Shown here piece by piece: positions 1-12,098 of a stretch of 64,000 nt of DNA. Below the pieces are notes generated by a model. The model made no database searches, had not been told where the DNA came from, and saw only the letters and a list, made by a program, of their open reading frames with translations. The DNA comes from Tubiluchus corallicola. Lineage: Eukaryota > Priapulida > Priapulimorpha > Priapulimorphida > Tubiluchidae. The stretch's first letter is position 1; every line of letters starts with the position of its first letter. The stretch covers positions 27,501 to 91,500 of the forward strand of contig JAQGDQ010000586.1 of assembly GCA_030141605.1 (NCBI GenBank), written 5' to 3'. A program made the position numbers and the translations under genes.

Positions 1-240
1 TGATTAGACTGAATGTTTTATCTAAAGTTTGTTCTCGAAAAGTATTATTAGTGTTTGATGTACATTGCTGTGTCACCTGTATTTATTTGCAAATAAAAGC
101 AATAAACAAATGAGTTAAACCAGCACAATGTACTTATTTACATTATCACTTCATAACATACAATCTGTAAATATATAAGTGTTAGTAGACGTCATAACAT
201 ATTACAATTCAATATTTAATCCTGGGAATTTCTATCGCGA
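1..240. other. Left-edge unassigned sequence
   Basis: No coding exon is visible. Two AATAAA hexamers lie close together at 92-97 and 101-106 on the plus strand, so this could be the 3' end of a plus-strand transcript whose body is left of the window. That is only a possibility, because the hexamer is common in AT-rich DNA. Confidence 0.2.
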
Positions 241-264
241 CACCTACAGTGTCTTTATTTTAGG

Positions 265-2085
265 AAAAGTTCAAGAAAAGCTTTGCCTCTAAACGTGGGA
301 AAAACTAACTTCCCTTTAACTACAGTTAGTACATATTAAGTTTAGAGATGGATTTGCCTCTAAACGCGAGGAAAACTTTACTTCCCTTTAACTACAGTTA
401 GTACATATTACGTTAAGAGATAGTTTTGCCTCTAAACGTGGGGGAAAAACTTTGCTTCCCTTTAACTACAGTTAGTACATATTAAGTTAAGAGATAGTTT
501 TGCCTCTAAACGTGGGGGAAACCTTACTTCCCTTTAGCTACAGTTAGTACATATTAAGTTAAGAGATAGTTTTGCCTCTAAACGTGAGGAAACTTTACTT
601 CCCTTTAACTACAGTTAGTACATATTAAGTTAAGAGATAGTTTTGCCTCTTAACGCGGGGAAACCTTACTTCCCTTTAGCTACAGTTAGCACATATTAAG
701 TTTAGAGATAGCTTTGCCTCTAAACGTGGGGAAAACTTTACTTTCCTTTAGCTACAGTTAGCACATATTAAGTTAAGAGATAGTTTTGCCTCTTAACGCA
801 GGGGAAAACTTTACTTTCCTTTAGCTACAGTTAGCACATATTAAGTTAAGAGATAGCTTTGCCTCTAAACGTGGGGAAAACTAACTTTCCTTTAACTACA
901 GTTAGTACATATTAAGTTAAGAGATAGTTTTGCCTCTAAACGCAGGGGAAAACTTTACTTTCCTTTAACTACAGTTAGTACATATTAAGTTTAGAGATAG
1001 CTTTGCCTCTTAACGTGGGAAAACTTTACTTCCTCTTAACTACAGTTAGTACATATTAAGTTAAGAGATAGCTTTGCCTCTAAACGTGAGGAAAACTTTA
1101 CTTCCCTTTAACTACAGTTAGTACATATTAAGTTAAGAGATAGTTTTGCCTCTTAACGCGGGGAAACCTTACTTCCCTTTAGCTACAGTTAGCACATATT
1201 AAGTTTAGAGATAGCTTTGCCTCTAAACGTGGGGAAAACTTTACTTTCCTTTAACTACAGTTAGTACATATTAAGTTTAGAGATAGCTTTGCCTCTAAAC
1301 GTGGGAGAAAACTAACTTTCCTTTAACTACAGTTAGTACATATTAAGTTAAGAGATAGCTTTGCCTCTAAACGTGGGAGAAAACTAACTTTCCTTTAGCT
1401 ACAGTTAGTACATATTAAGTTAAGAGATAGCTTTGCCTCTAAACGTGGGTAAAACTTCACTTCCTCTTAACTACAGTTAGTACATATTAAGTTAAGAGAT
1501 AGTTTTGCCTCGTGGGGGAAACTTTACATCCCTTTAACTACAGTTAGTACATATTAAGTTTAGAGATGGATTTGCCTCTATACGTGGGTAAAACTTTGCT
1601 TCCCTTTAACTACAGTTAGTGCATTTTAAGTCAAAAGATAGTTTTGCCTCTAAACGTGGGGAAAACGTTACTTCCCTTTAACTACAGTTAGTACATATTA
1701 AGTTTAGAGATAGCTTTGCCTCTAAACGTGGGAGAAAACTAACTTTCCTTTAACTACAGTTAGTACATATTAAGTTAAGAGATAGCTTTGCCTCTAAACG
1801 TGGGAGAAAACTAACTTTCCTTTAGCTACAGTTAGTACATATTAAGTTAAGAGATAGCTTTGCCTCTAAACGTGGGTAAAACTTCACTTCCTCTTAACTA
1901 CAGTTAGTACATATTAAGTTTAGAGATGGATTTGCCTCTATACGTGGGTAAAACTTTGCTTCCCTTTAACTACAGTTAGTGCATTTTAAGTTAAAAGATA
2001 GTTTTGCCTCTAAACGTGGGGAAAACGTTACTTCCCTTTAACTACAGTTAGTACATTTTAAGTTTAGAGATAGCTTTGCCTCTAA
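265..2085. repeat. 72-bp tandem array, about 25 copies
   Basis: A unit of about 72 bp repeats head to tail about 25 times. Each unit carries TTTGCCTCTAAACGTGGG, then ACTACAGTTAGTACATATTA. Copies differ by small substitutions (AAACG/TAACG, TTAACTAC/TTAGCTAC) and 1-2 bp indels. A series of variant units near 1291-1690 recurs in nearly the same order at 1705-2060, so a later block duplication is visible on top of the basic unit. No open frame runs through the array. Confidence 0.95.
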
Positions 2086-2413
2086 ACAACTGTTTCGTCA
2101 ACTCTCACGGTCGTCAGGTCTTTCCCAACGAGTTATTTCCTGCCTCGGTCTTTATATCAGACCTACTCATTAAACACTTACACAGTTAATGATGCGATAA
2201 GATAGGTTTCCTATACACGTACTTGCACAACGAAACTACAGAAGTAATTATGTACTCTTTCTTTAAGTACTTCATACAGTTATTTATACAGAGCAAATAT
2301 TAATTTGCTTACTTCGGAAATGACTTTCCGACAGCACTATTTCGCTTCGCTCGCATGCTTGCCTTCGCCGTGAAACCGAACAAAACTAGCGTGTGTCGAA
2401 CTGTCGATAAGCT

Positions 2414-2824
2414 TAGTGGGGTGAGCATGGCACGTTCGAGTTCGATTCGAACGTGGTTTTTAGTTCGAATTCAATTCGAACCTAAAACTATGGATTCGAA
2501 TAAGTCAGCACTTCAATCACATACGTTCTTTATCATTAAAACGTTTGAAACATCGTGCAATTAGCACAATTTAGCTGTGATTTCTGTGCAAAATTTTTAA
2601 ACAAATTACAGTGGTTTTACTGCAGAGCAAAATCGAGCAATATGCGCAATCTTTGCAATACTAATTTTTACTGGTGGTTCGAAAACTTGTTCAAAAATCT
2701 TTCAATCTCATTTCAAATTCGATTCGAATCCGAAAGACCGAAAGGGGTTCGGTTCGATTCGAATTCGAAAGTCACAAATTCGATTCGATTCGAATTCGCT
2801 TTCTGGTAGAGATTGCTCGCCCTT
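2414..2824 (+). mobile_element. hAT-like MITE, family A copy 1
   Basis: The left end reads TGGGGTGAGCAT and the right end GATTGCTCGCCC. The body is rich in TTCGAA/GATTCGAAT motifs. It is the same family as the copies at 23875, 40449, 54062 and 60649. The two short open frames inside are by-products of the repeat. No clean target duplication remains. Confidence 0.75.
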
Positions 2825-3560
2825 GTTATTAACCATTCTTGAAAACGTAATTATAAAAAAATTTAAATCTACAAGAAAGTATATGTGCAAAACTTACCAG
2901 TCATTATAAGGGTATGCTCACACTAACGTAGTGTGAACGCGCTTCGTACATTGTTGCAAAACGTTGCAAAAAATATTGCGTGTTGATCTCAGAACTCCCA
3001 CGTATTAGCGTTTGCCAAATAAGCACTAATAAATGATTATTATGACGTCATACTGTACACATCAAGTGATACTGTAGATAAAAATCGTCGTCTCTTTCAC
3101 TTTCAGCCCATTTTTCAACTCGTTTTTCGTTTTTAATCCACCCACAAAATTCTGCTTCATCAACCACAAAATTACGAGTCTTCAGCAATGCAATCCAATA
3201 ACTTTATTATCAAATTTAAAAGAGTTGAAATATATGTTAATCTTTAATCTTTAGGGTAAACTTATAGCTGTACTGGAACAAATAATGTTTCGTTTAGTCC
3301 AAAGCATGATATTTTATGCACAGTCATTTCAACTGTTTCAAACACTTTTTCAACTGTTTCATTTTTCATTTTTTTACAAATCAGCAAAGTTTTACTCCCC
3401 TCACACCTACACTTCGACATCATGTACGCTACCTGAATCGCGAGCTCTGATCTACACAGCAGCAGCTGTGTTTGCAGGCTTCACATGTCACGTGACAGCT
3501 CCAGAGATCACGTGGTCATAACAGTTGCAGCTTAACAGCTGTTAAAGCGTTGATACGGTG
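2825..3560. other. Unassigned intergenic sequence
   Basis: No recognisable gene. A short perfect palindrome (CACACTAACGTAGTGTG region near 2919) is the only structure seen. The 78-codon open frame at 3285-3521 has no recognisable similarity and no splice context. Confidence 0.3.
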
Positions 3561-4090
3561 TTGCTAATGCAAGATATTGAAAGACTTTTTCACACGCTAC
3601 CCCATTTTCAAGTCAGATAATAAGAATAAATTTTAACACAATTAGTACTGGAAAAGCATCTGTTAGTTAAATAATAGATTAAAAACTTAACTGACGGCGG
3701 GCGAGCACAATTATTGATGACATCACAAACTAACATAATTTTCAGGAGCAAAAAATATTGTACGAGCGTATTGCACGTGTTTGTGAAAGCGAAAATGGAA
3801 GTACGGTGCTGCTGTGATATTCAGTGTGTTGTACTAAAACTAGGCAAGTTTGAAGATGAAAATTCAAGTTTTAAATTTACCGCTGTGCTCACGCATAAGC
3901 TGCCGAACGTGTGTTGTTTGTCACAAACTAACATATCTGAACTGAATGGTACAGCACCTGTTTTTTGTGTGGTAATAATTCTTTCACGAAAGTCAATTTT
4001 GAAAAAAATAGAATGTTTTCTTTCAGTATTTTAAAGTGTAGATTGTTTTGACCCGCAGTTTAAGACTGGGTCCAGTTTTACTTTAATTCT
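3560..4090 (+). mobile_element. Interspersed repeat, family G copy 1
   Basis: It shares long stretches with 44582-45163, 51885-52497 (inverted), 61826-62464 and part of 11816-11990. Landmarks are GGCGGGCGAGCACAA, TGATGACATCACAAACTAAC and a terminal GGGTCCAGTTTTACTTTAA. Better copies start TAAAGGAAGACAGGAT, so the ends form an imperfect inverted repeat beginning TTAAAG. It is probably a non-autonomous DNA element of unknown superfamily. Confidence 0.7.
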
Positions 4091-4508
4091 TGCCGCTTTG
4101 AATTCGTTGGTAATCGGTTTGTCAGTTTGAGAGCTGGAGTCCACCCCACACCATACTTAGCGTATTTGCTCGTGAAAGGACCAGAACCTTGCTTATTATC
4201 AAAGAAAAGGTCCTAAGATGAGCCACTGAACTAGCAGCGGTGCCTTATCTGTGTTAAACTGTGGATACTTTCTCCCTGCACCAAGTGAAAACTAAAGTTA
4301 ACATGGCGAATGAAACAGCTTAGAACTCATCGTCGCCCATTCTTTTACTAACTACCGTCAGCGCTGCTTAACTTTGCTCAAAAATGCACACACCCGGTCG
4401 TTTACCGTTTTCTTATTTTCATCTTTAGTTTCAAAACAGTCAGTTAATGATGGAATGTAAATCCATAAATTTGTAAAAACGAATTATTATAACAAAAATA
4501 AAAAATAA
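4091..4508. other. Unassigned intergenic sequence
   Basis: No gene, repeat family or RNA gene recognised here. Confidence 0.3.
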
Positions 4509-4536
4509 TGGCAAACCTGGATTTGAACCAGGGACG
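4509..4536 (-). other. tRNA 3'-half-like fragment
   Basis: Read on the minus strand, this has a T-arm stem and loop with a box B core (GGTTCAAATCC) and an acceptor-like end TTTGCCA. The matching 5' half and anticodon arm are missing. It is therefore a tRNA-derived relic or SINE piece, not a functional tRNA gene. Confidence 0.4.
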
Positions 4537-4664
4537 TTTAGCTTTTCATGCTTTCCGTCAATTTTTATTTCTAAAAAGAGAATCGACCATCAATGCCGCT
4601 ACTTTGAAAATACAGGCTTTTACGAAAATTATCTCTAACAAGATGTTATCCTGTTCCACTTTTA

Positions 4665-5025
4665 TTCCATGATTATTCACTTCGTTTATTTCATGATTAT
4701 CTACTTTTATTCCTTTATTATTCAATTTTATTTTATGATTATCAACTTTTATTCCATTGTTATTCAATTTTGTTTCATGATTATCCACTTTTATTCCACT
4801 ATTATTCACATTTGCTCCATGATTATTCACTTCTATTTCATGATTATCCACTTTCATTCCACGATTATTCACTTTTTACTCCATGATTATTCACTTTTAT
4901 TGCATAATCATTGACTTTACTCCATAATTATTCACTTTTATTTGATGCGTATCCACTTTTTCCCACTATTATTCACATTTATTCCAAGATTATTCACTTT
5001 TATTTCGTGCTTATTCACTTCTCAA
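4665..5025. repeat. Short-unit tandem repeat (about 20-24 bp)
   Basis: Imperfect repeats of TTATTCCATGATTATTCACT with variants in the middle. Open frames on both strands here come from the repeat. Confidence 0.85.
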
Positions 5026-5384
5026 TACTTGCCACACAAAATTACCTCAGAAACTACTACTTTTATTGTCGTTGATGTTACCGTTCTTGCACAGCAGTTT
5101 TGCTGTTGCCGTTGACAATATTGTAAACAATGTAAAGCCCTGCACTTTTCGCGTCGTCAGTCAACAAGTTAGTCAGTCCGTCAGTCAGCATCGTCAATCA
5201 TTATTTGATGAATTTGACGATATGTCTAATTTCAATGGTCGCCGGTATTGTCGATGTTGCCATTTTCGTTGCCGGATGGCGATTTCAGCGATAACAAAAT
5301 AATTACATCAACAGCAGCAGCTATTTTCTATTGTTGTTGTCGCCCTTGTTGTTGCGGCAGCAGTGTTGATGGTGTCGGCGTGAC

Positions 5385-5562
5385 AACGGTAGTAGTAGTT
5401 GTGGCGGTGGTGGCAGTGGTTGCTGTTGCTGTTGTTGCTGTTGCTGCTGCTTTGTTGTTGCTGTTGCTGTTGCTGTTGTTGTTGTTGTTGTTGTTGCTGC
5501 TGCTGCTATTGTTGCTGTTGCTGTTGCTGCAGTTGTTGTTGCTGTTGTTGTTGTTTGGATAG
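5385..5562. repeat. (TTG/CTG)n microsatellite
   Basis: GTT, GCT and GGTGGC triplets. The apparent poly-leucine/poly-valine peptide is an artefact of the triplet repeat. Confidence 0.9.
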
Positions 5563-5630
5563 CTAATTCAGAGCAGTGGCCATAGAGTACTGTATTTGGG
5601 TATTTGCTACATTACTTCCATTCTTATCTC

Positions 5631-5660
5631 CTTTCTTTCTTCTTTCTTTCTTTCTTTCTT

Positions 5661-5724
<64 letters not shown>
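5631..5724. repeat. (CTTT)n-(CT)n microsatellite
   Basis: A TTTC run followed by about 30 CT dinucleotides. Confidence 0.97.
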
Positions 5725-5728
<4 letters not shown>

Positions 5729-6112
5729 CACCTCTGTAAGTATCACTGATTGTTATAGCTGCCCACAGAAAATTCCTAAAGACTTGTTTACTACAAGTGA
5801 CACAACAGCAGCTGTATCTGTTGTTCTGTTTCAGTTGAACGCATACATACCCTGTAGCTAAGAAGTTGATTGTCCGTGCGTCTCTACCCATAAGTTGTTT
5901 ACTGAAGCGAACATCAAGCGCCCTGGGCTTCAAGAATCGCCAAGCTAAAACCTTTTACGTGTAACGACCTGTTGGCTCATTGTAGCAATCTAATTACCAT
6001 TGGGCTTCACAATTGAATAACTTCCGTCGCTGGCCTGTGTGTTTTGTTGGGAATTTATGCAATTGCTGGGGCGAGAACATTTGCTTTCACTGTATCCTGT
6101 CAAGCAATCAAA

Positions 6113-6736
6113 TGTGCTTGCAAACCAAAACCGTCCATAAATCGGTGTAGTTAAAACTACATTATGATGCTTAAATGTAGAATGTACCAAAAATTCGGTC
6201 AGACAAACGCTAAACATATTGCACTTTAATATTCTAACATCAAATTATCAAGAAAATGTTCAAAAAATACTAAAAATCTAATTTTAGAACCCTGTACTCA
6301 CGTTTCGTGCTGGAAGCTAGTACTGTAATTGCAAAAAACTCCTATTTTCAAGCTCCGATAGTAGCTCATGGAAGCAGTCATTTTGCCTAGGGTTTTGTCT
6401 GTTGACAAGCCCAGCTGTTCATCAAAAAGAGCCATCTACTGGAATTAAACATAACTTAAATGTGTTCTTGCAAAAACTGTAGCAAGCAACATTTGTGCGG
6501 TTGCTAAGTGTTTTGTAGAAACGCGACAAAAAACAATGGCTGACTTTAACAGTGATTTTCTCAAGGTTATGTTTTTCACTGCATAGCCTGCACGGTCAAT
6601 TTCAACGTGGATTATCTCAGCTTTGAAATAACATAGAGTGATGAACTTGGTATCAAAATGATCCTCATGAAATGGATATGTGAATAGCTAGGAAAGCTTA
6701 ATACCGACTTATGGACGATTTTGCTATGCAAGCACA
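6113..6736. mobile_element. Family F MITE copy 1
   Basis: The left end TGTGCTTGCAAACCAAAACC is answered by the inverted end ATTTTGCTATGCAAGCACA. An inverted second copy of similar length (about 650 bp) is at 27349-27997. No transposase is encoded; a 79-codon open frame in the second copy is not conserved as an open frame here. Confidence 0.75.
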
Positions 6737-7570
6737 TTGTCAAAGTGTGCCAGATTCCTACCCGAAGCACTTAACTGTGAGTTGCACTTTTTGCAGCTCA
6801 GCGCGCTGTGTAGAAAGTTTTTAGCAGGCTGCATAGAAGAAAGCACTTGTAGAAATTTTTATCTGACATCACAGAAGGATTGAATTTGTAGAGAGCTTGA
6901 AATATATTAGAGTGAAGTTAGTGTAGAGTCTACTAGAGTACACTGTTGTAGACTGGCTCACTCTGGTGGTTGAAACAAAGAATATGAAACTGTGTTGAAC
7001 TGTGAAAGACTTTATTTCTATTTACATATTACACTATTATTTACAAGAAAGAAGACACATGATGACCACTCAACAGCAATGGTCAAGAAAGGAAAAACTC
7101 GAGCTGACCTTGGCACGGCTACCGAAGTCACATGCGACCACTGAACTTACCTGATTGGCTGTAAAACACACTAGTAATCAACACTACCATATATGGGAAG
7201 CCCAGCAGGTACAGGTGACTGAGCAGCACTGACCAGGGCCACAACCTGGATTGAACTTCACTCAGTTTAATAATAAATAATTATAAATGTAGGTGGCAGC
7301 ACATATTAAATTATCATTGTAGTACTTTAATTAAGAAACGCAAATGAAATGTGCGACACTCTACACTGCTCACTGCCCCCTTTGTTTTATGACAAAGTAA
7401 CAGTACTTTGTATACTTCTGTCTGTCATGGCCATAGTGCCTTAGAGTAGCCACCAATATACATAGCCGCCACCAATATAGGTCCCACCAATAAAATACTC
7501 TGAAATGACTTCTGTATGCACTGTTTAAAGCTCCTTGTATTTCATGGGTATGCTTCCACCCCAACCCCCT
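6737..7570. other. Unassigned intergenic sequence
   Basis: No gene recognised. The short open frames here have no splice context or recognisable domain. Confidence 0.3.
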
Positions 7571-7572
7571 AC

Positions 7573-8195
7573 CTCATGTATTGTACTTTACTCCAGTGTC
7601 ATTGTACACAGCTTAGTTACTGTACCTCATGTGTTGCGCTTCATTCCAATAGAACTGTGCACAACTAATTGTTGTTCATCATGTATTGTGCTTCACTTCA
7701 ATAGAACTGTGCACAACTAACTGCTGCGCATCATGTATTGTGCTTCACTTCAATGGAACTGTGCACAACTAACTGCTGTGCATCATGTATTGTGTTTCAC
7801 TTCAAAAGAACTGTGCACAACTAACTGCTGTGCATCATGTATTGTGTTTCACTTCAAAAGAACTGTGCACAACTAACTGCTGTGCATCATGTATTGTGCT
7901 TCACTTCAATGGAACTGTACACAACTAACTGCTGTGCATCATGTGTTGTGCTTCACTCCAATGGAACTGTGCACAACTAATTGCTGTGCATCATGGATTG
8001 TGCTTCACTTCAATAGAACTGTGCACAACAAGCTGCTGTGCATCATGTACTGTGCTTCACTTCAATGGAACTGTGCACAACTAATTGCTGTTCATCATGT
8101 ATTGTGCTTCACTTCAATAGAACTGTGTACAACTAACTGCTGTGCACCATGTATTGTGCTTCACTTCAATGGAACCGTGCACAGCTAGCTGTACC
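7573..8195. repeat. 52-bp tandem array, about 12 copies
   Basis: The unit contains CATGTATTGTGCTTCACTTC and then GAACTGTGCACAACTAACTG. The spacing is 52 bp. The 99-codon open frame inside repeats a cysteine-rich peptide every 17-18 residues and is a by-product, since the unit is not a multiple of three. Confidence 0.95.
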
Positions 8196-8925
8196 GCACA
8201 TCTCACAGCCTGTCGTTACTTTACTGGCGTTGTGCAAAGCTTGTTTGTGCCATACCTAATTGTATGTACACAGCTTGCTACATCTCCATTTATATTCTAC
8301 GACTTTATTTTTTCCTTTTCCTTCTTTTCTTTTTATGTATATGTTTTCATAATTATCATTTTTCTTTTCGACTATCTTTTATTACTATCACGACGTGATT
8401 ACTGTTTTTACAAAGGTGCCAGCATTATCTCATTGACACAGACGTGTGTAAAATATCAAACAACATCAAAGAAACCACGAGTGAACGAGCCTTAAGTTTC
8501 AGCTAATAAACTCATTGTGTCTGATGTCTTAAGAACTTGCAATCAAAGGCAAACAGACACTGGCGTTCAAGCTTAATCAACGTACCGCAGAACGAAGCCC
8601 CAAATTACAAACAAACAAAAAGTTAATTGATTACCTCAAGCGAACAGAGAACAACTCAGAAAGAAGCCAGCGCAACGAGGTGAGTGATATGTGAGAAAGC
8701 AACATTTGCAGCTGGGGTTGAACGTGTAAGAAGCAGTTTTCACTTCTACACGAACAGAATTACAATGAGAAGCAGGTAAAAGAACACTTCAAGTGTAAAA
8801 AGTTACAATTAAAACAAGACAATTCTGAAATTTTCGCCTGAATCTTGATTAATAAGGAACGAAAGCTATAAGATAATTCCATAACATACAATACAATAGA
8901 GAAACGTACAAAGAAGGTACTCAAC
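8196..8925. other. Unassigned intergenic sequence
   Basis: Nothing recognisable. GAGGTGAGTGA near 8678 resembles a splice donor, but no exon can be argued from it. Confidence 0.3.
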
Positions 8926-9550
8926 ATAATATTACGTGACATGACAAAACATAATGTAGCGTGACGTAACATGATATAACATAACATGACATGACATAAG
9001 TTAAGATAACATAACATAACATTAAATCACGCAATATGACAAAAGGTAACGCAACGTAACATAACATAACGTAATACAACATAACATAACATAACACAAA
9101 AAAACTTAATATAATATAACATAACATAGCGAAACGTGACGTAATGTAACGTATTGTAACATATCAGAACTTAACATAAAATAACATAACTTAGCATAAC
9201 ATAATACAACATAACGCAACGAAACGTAACGTAACACAACATAACACAAGCTTGTATAACGTAACATAACGTAATGTATTGTAACATAACACAACTTTAC
9301 ATAACATAACATAAAATAACATAACATAACATAACATAACACAACATAACATAACATAACATAACAAACATAACATAACATCACATAACATCACATAACA
9401 CAACATAACATAACATAACATAACATAATATAGCATAGAATGACACAGCACAGCATAGCACAACACAACACAAAGTAACATAACGAACATAGCCATCTCA
9501 CACAAAACAACTAACACAATGTAACAAAACACAACACGACACAGCACAAC
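8926..9550. repeat. (ATAAC)n pentamer field
   Basis: About 620 bp of degenerate ATAAC/GTAAC pentamers with nearly perfect runs around 9300-9420. The overlapping minus-strand open frames (tyrosine, valine, cysteine, methionine and leucine only) come from this pentamer. Confidence 0.95.
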
Positions 9551-10100
9551 CTAAAGTTGGCCAAAATAGTAAATCCATGGAATTAACAATGTAGCACAAT
9601 GAATCACAAAAGTAATTATTAATTTTTATAATCTAACGTACATATACGGGTAAAAAATAGGAAACATTAACAATTTTATCGTGCATTCTCAACCACAAAC
9701 ATTGCAGCACTTTACAACAAACAAGTACAAATAGCAACTAGATGAATTAGTGACCTAATAACGTGGTCAGAGAGGCTATGATCAGCTCATACAGACGTCA
9801 ACACTGGTCAAATATTGACGACGATAGTCACTATAATAAAGTACAATAAATCTAATTAAACAGTATGACTATATAGTAAACACCATAAAGTTTCAAACCA
9901 CGGGACATATAAAACTTCTTTATGCATCATTACCCATACACGCTTTTATGGTTTTGCCTTTCATAACATAACCTTGTTGCAATATGATCATTGGCGTAAT
10001 AATGTGAGCCGGTTAGGTGCGCATTGGTCTACCATTTGATCACGGACTCATTTTTGGAATTCCGCCGTTTGGGCGCGCCATTGTTTTCCACGCGGAAAGA
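9551..10100. other. Unassigned intergenic sequence
   Basis: No gene or repeat family recognised. Confidence 0.3.
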
Positions 10101-10104
10101 ATCG

Positions 10105-10335
10105 AATCATTGAGATGGCGAGATGGCATTAAACGAGGCACTGAAACCTGCTAAACGACCTGCAGGCAGAATTGAAACAACTTGGATATCAAGAATTAAT
10201 AAAGCTTTTCAACAGCTGAGACAAAACTTAACAATAGCATCACAGAAATTGGAAATTTTAGCTGCAGACAGGGAACAGTGGAGTGCTCTAATAAAGAAGA
10301 GAGGCTCAATGTCTGCAATAGGTGTTTAGAGCTAC
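10105..10335 (+). pseudogene. Non-LTR retrotransposon ORF2 tail, fragment
   Basis: The 68-codon frame carries GRIETTWISRINKAFQQL followed by LAADREQWSALIKKRG. This matches the pattern at the extreme C-terminus of many LINE reverse transcriptases (G.P..TW...I..D......DR..W..L). Only the tail is left, and a related second tail follows immediately. Confidence 0.65.
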
Positions 10336-10374
10336 AGAAGACGAAGAAGAAGAAGAAGAAAAGCAATAAAAAAA

Positions 10375-10830
10375 GCTAGAATGCGTTGCCAGCATATTTA
10401 TGTACAACTATGAAACTTGGAGTTTAACGATTACTCAAGAAAAGCAGATTGATACATTTCATAGAAGTCTTCTAAGGGAAGTTTTAAAGATAAGATGACC
10501 ATACATAATCAAAAATGAAGATTTATACACCAGAACGAAAGAAATTTCTTGAAGTTAAAAAGTCAAGATCCGAAGATAAAGATGGTTAGGACATCTTCTA
10601 AGATTACCAAGTGAAGCACCAGTAAGAATAGCCTTTAAGGAAGCCTTAAAATATTGCAAAAAACCACCTGGCAAACCAAAAACAACTTGGATAGCTAAGA
10701 TAAATAAAGGTGTTCAACAACTTCAACCAAATCTATCTTAGGAGTAGAAGAATTTACGCTGTTAGCTGCAGATAGAAGTGGGTGGAATACTCTGATAAAT
10801 GTTGATATTTCAATGTCTACAATAGACGGA
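10375..10830 (+). pseudogene. Second LINE ORF2 tail, broken
   Basis: Read across frameshifts and stops, this gives YETWSLT, FHRSLLREVLKIR, RWLGHLLRLPSEAPVRIAFK, GKPKTTWIAKINKG and LLAADRSGWNTLI, in the order found at LINE ORF2 C-termini. At least two in-frame stops show it is dead. It runs straight into a GAT microsatellite at 10840, which may be its 3' tail. Confidence 0.65.
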
Positions 10831-10839
10831 ATGAGACTG

Positions 10840-10972
10840 ATGACGATGATCATGACGATGACAGCGATGACGATGATGTTGATGATGATGAAGATGATGA
10901 TCATGATTATGATGATTGCAATGATGATGATGATGATGATGACGACGACAGTGACGATGATGATGATGATAA
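10840..10972. repeat. (GAT)n microsatellite
   Basis: Imperfect GAT/GAC triplets. Confidence 0.93.
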
Positions 10973-11369
10973 TAGATTACTATCAAAAAGTACGCCTGCC
11001 GGTTACAAAATTTAATTATGACTAATAACGAACTATTGCGACTAGTGATTGGGGCCTACTGATCTCTTTTATGAATAAAAAATATCTGAAATTCTTTGTG
11101 ACTAATTTTCTCATTATTTCTATACTATGTTTGCTATTGTTGCAGCAGCAGTATCTGTTGTCCCCTTCGCTGTTTCGATTGTTAGTGATGTTTTTGAATG
11201 TCGACATCACTGTTTTCATTATTAGCTTTCACCATTCTCACCATTGTTCTTTGTCGCCATTGTTCTTGGACAATTCAGTGCACAGTAGCAAGCTGGTATT
11301 GAACTCTCATTGTCAGAGGTTACTGCTAAAGTTGTACGTTGGGTTGGAACAGAACGGGTGCCTGAAGTA

Positions 11370-11815
11370 GGTTTCAGAAAAATCGTTCTAAAAAATTATA
11401 TTACTTTGTAGCAATTTTATGCGTATATCTTACTCGCATTAAAACGAATTTTTGTTTGTTTTCATTTTAAATTTCCAGCAATACTGTTCCGACGGCGCCA
11501 TTATATGACGTCACTACGCCACGTAATTCAGGGGAAGAAAAGGAAATGTTAAACTATGTCCCAAAAAACTTTCCGTGCAAGTCTATATTACTTAGCATTT
11601 CACGTGCCTACTGGAATGACTCATGTAACTAGAAATAATAATTTAAAATGTTTGTGCCAGTTGGTAAAAAGTCGCTGACTAACCCTCCAGGGTGCACCAC
11701 TCACTAACCAAAAAACGTATTTTTAATCTTATTGACAAGATACATTAATTTAAGATTTTACTTAATTAGCAACATGTATTCTACGAATGCTCTGATTATT
11801 TTTCCAGACTTATGT
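11370..11815 (+). mobile_element. Interspersed repeat, family H copy 1
   Basis: Shared with 14370-14890 (inverted), 20870-21490, 52975-53160 and 61045-61360. Landmarks are TTTGTTTGTTTTCATTTTAA, GGCGCCATTATATGACGTCA and CAGGGTGCACCACTCACTAA. It directly abuts a family G fragment, so one probably inserted into the other. Confidence 0.7.
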
Positions 11816-11995
11816 TATGTTAGTTTGTGATGTCATCAATAGTTGTGCTCGCCCGCCGTTATTTAAGATTTTAATCTATTATTTAACTATCAGAAATGCT
11901 ACTGGAGTATTAATTATGTTAAAAGGTATTCCCTTTTATCGGACTTGGAAACGGGGGAAATGATTGTATGAAAAATCATCCCGTCTTCCTTTAAG
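11816..11995 (-). mobile_element. Family G fragment (inverted, one end only)
   Basis: Matches the TTAAAG-starting end of family G in inverted orientation: GTTAGTTTGTGATGTCATCA through to ATCATCCCGTCTTCCTTTAA. Confidence 0.65.
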
Positions 11996-12098
11996 ATGCT
12001 GAGAATTTAATTAGGCGGACAACATGCCTGAGAGAATAATTGAAAATACAAAATCACGTTAAGACGTCACGTCTACTTACAAACATCAAATTTGATTG

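Noticed and set aside
265-2085. CRISPR array
   Set aside because: Head-to-tail tandem units without unique spacers, in a eukaryotic genome; same for the other arrays.
4558-4914. 104- and 81-residue frames rich in asparagine or isoleucine
   Set aside because: Produced by the 20-24-bp tandem repeat.
5607-5933. Long open frames over the CT tract (poly Arg-Glu, poly Ser-Leu)
   Set aside because: They exist only because the dinucleotide repeat has no stops; same for 39224-39689 and 48346-48531.
8760-9547. Overlapping minus-strand frames rich in YVMLCYV
   Set aside because: Direct translation of the ATAAC pentamer; all frames are equally open.
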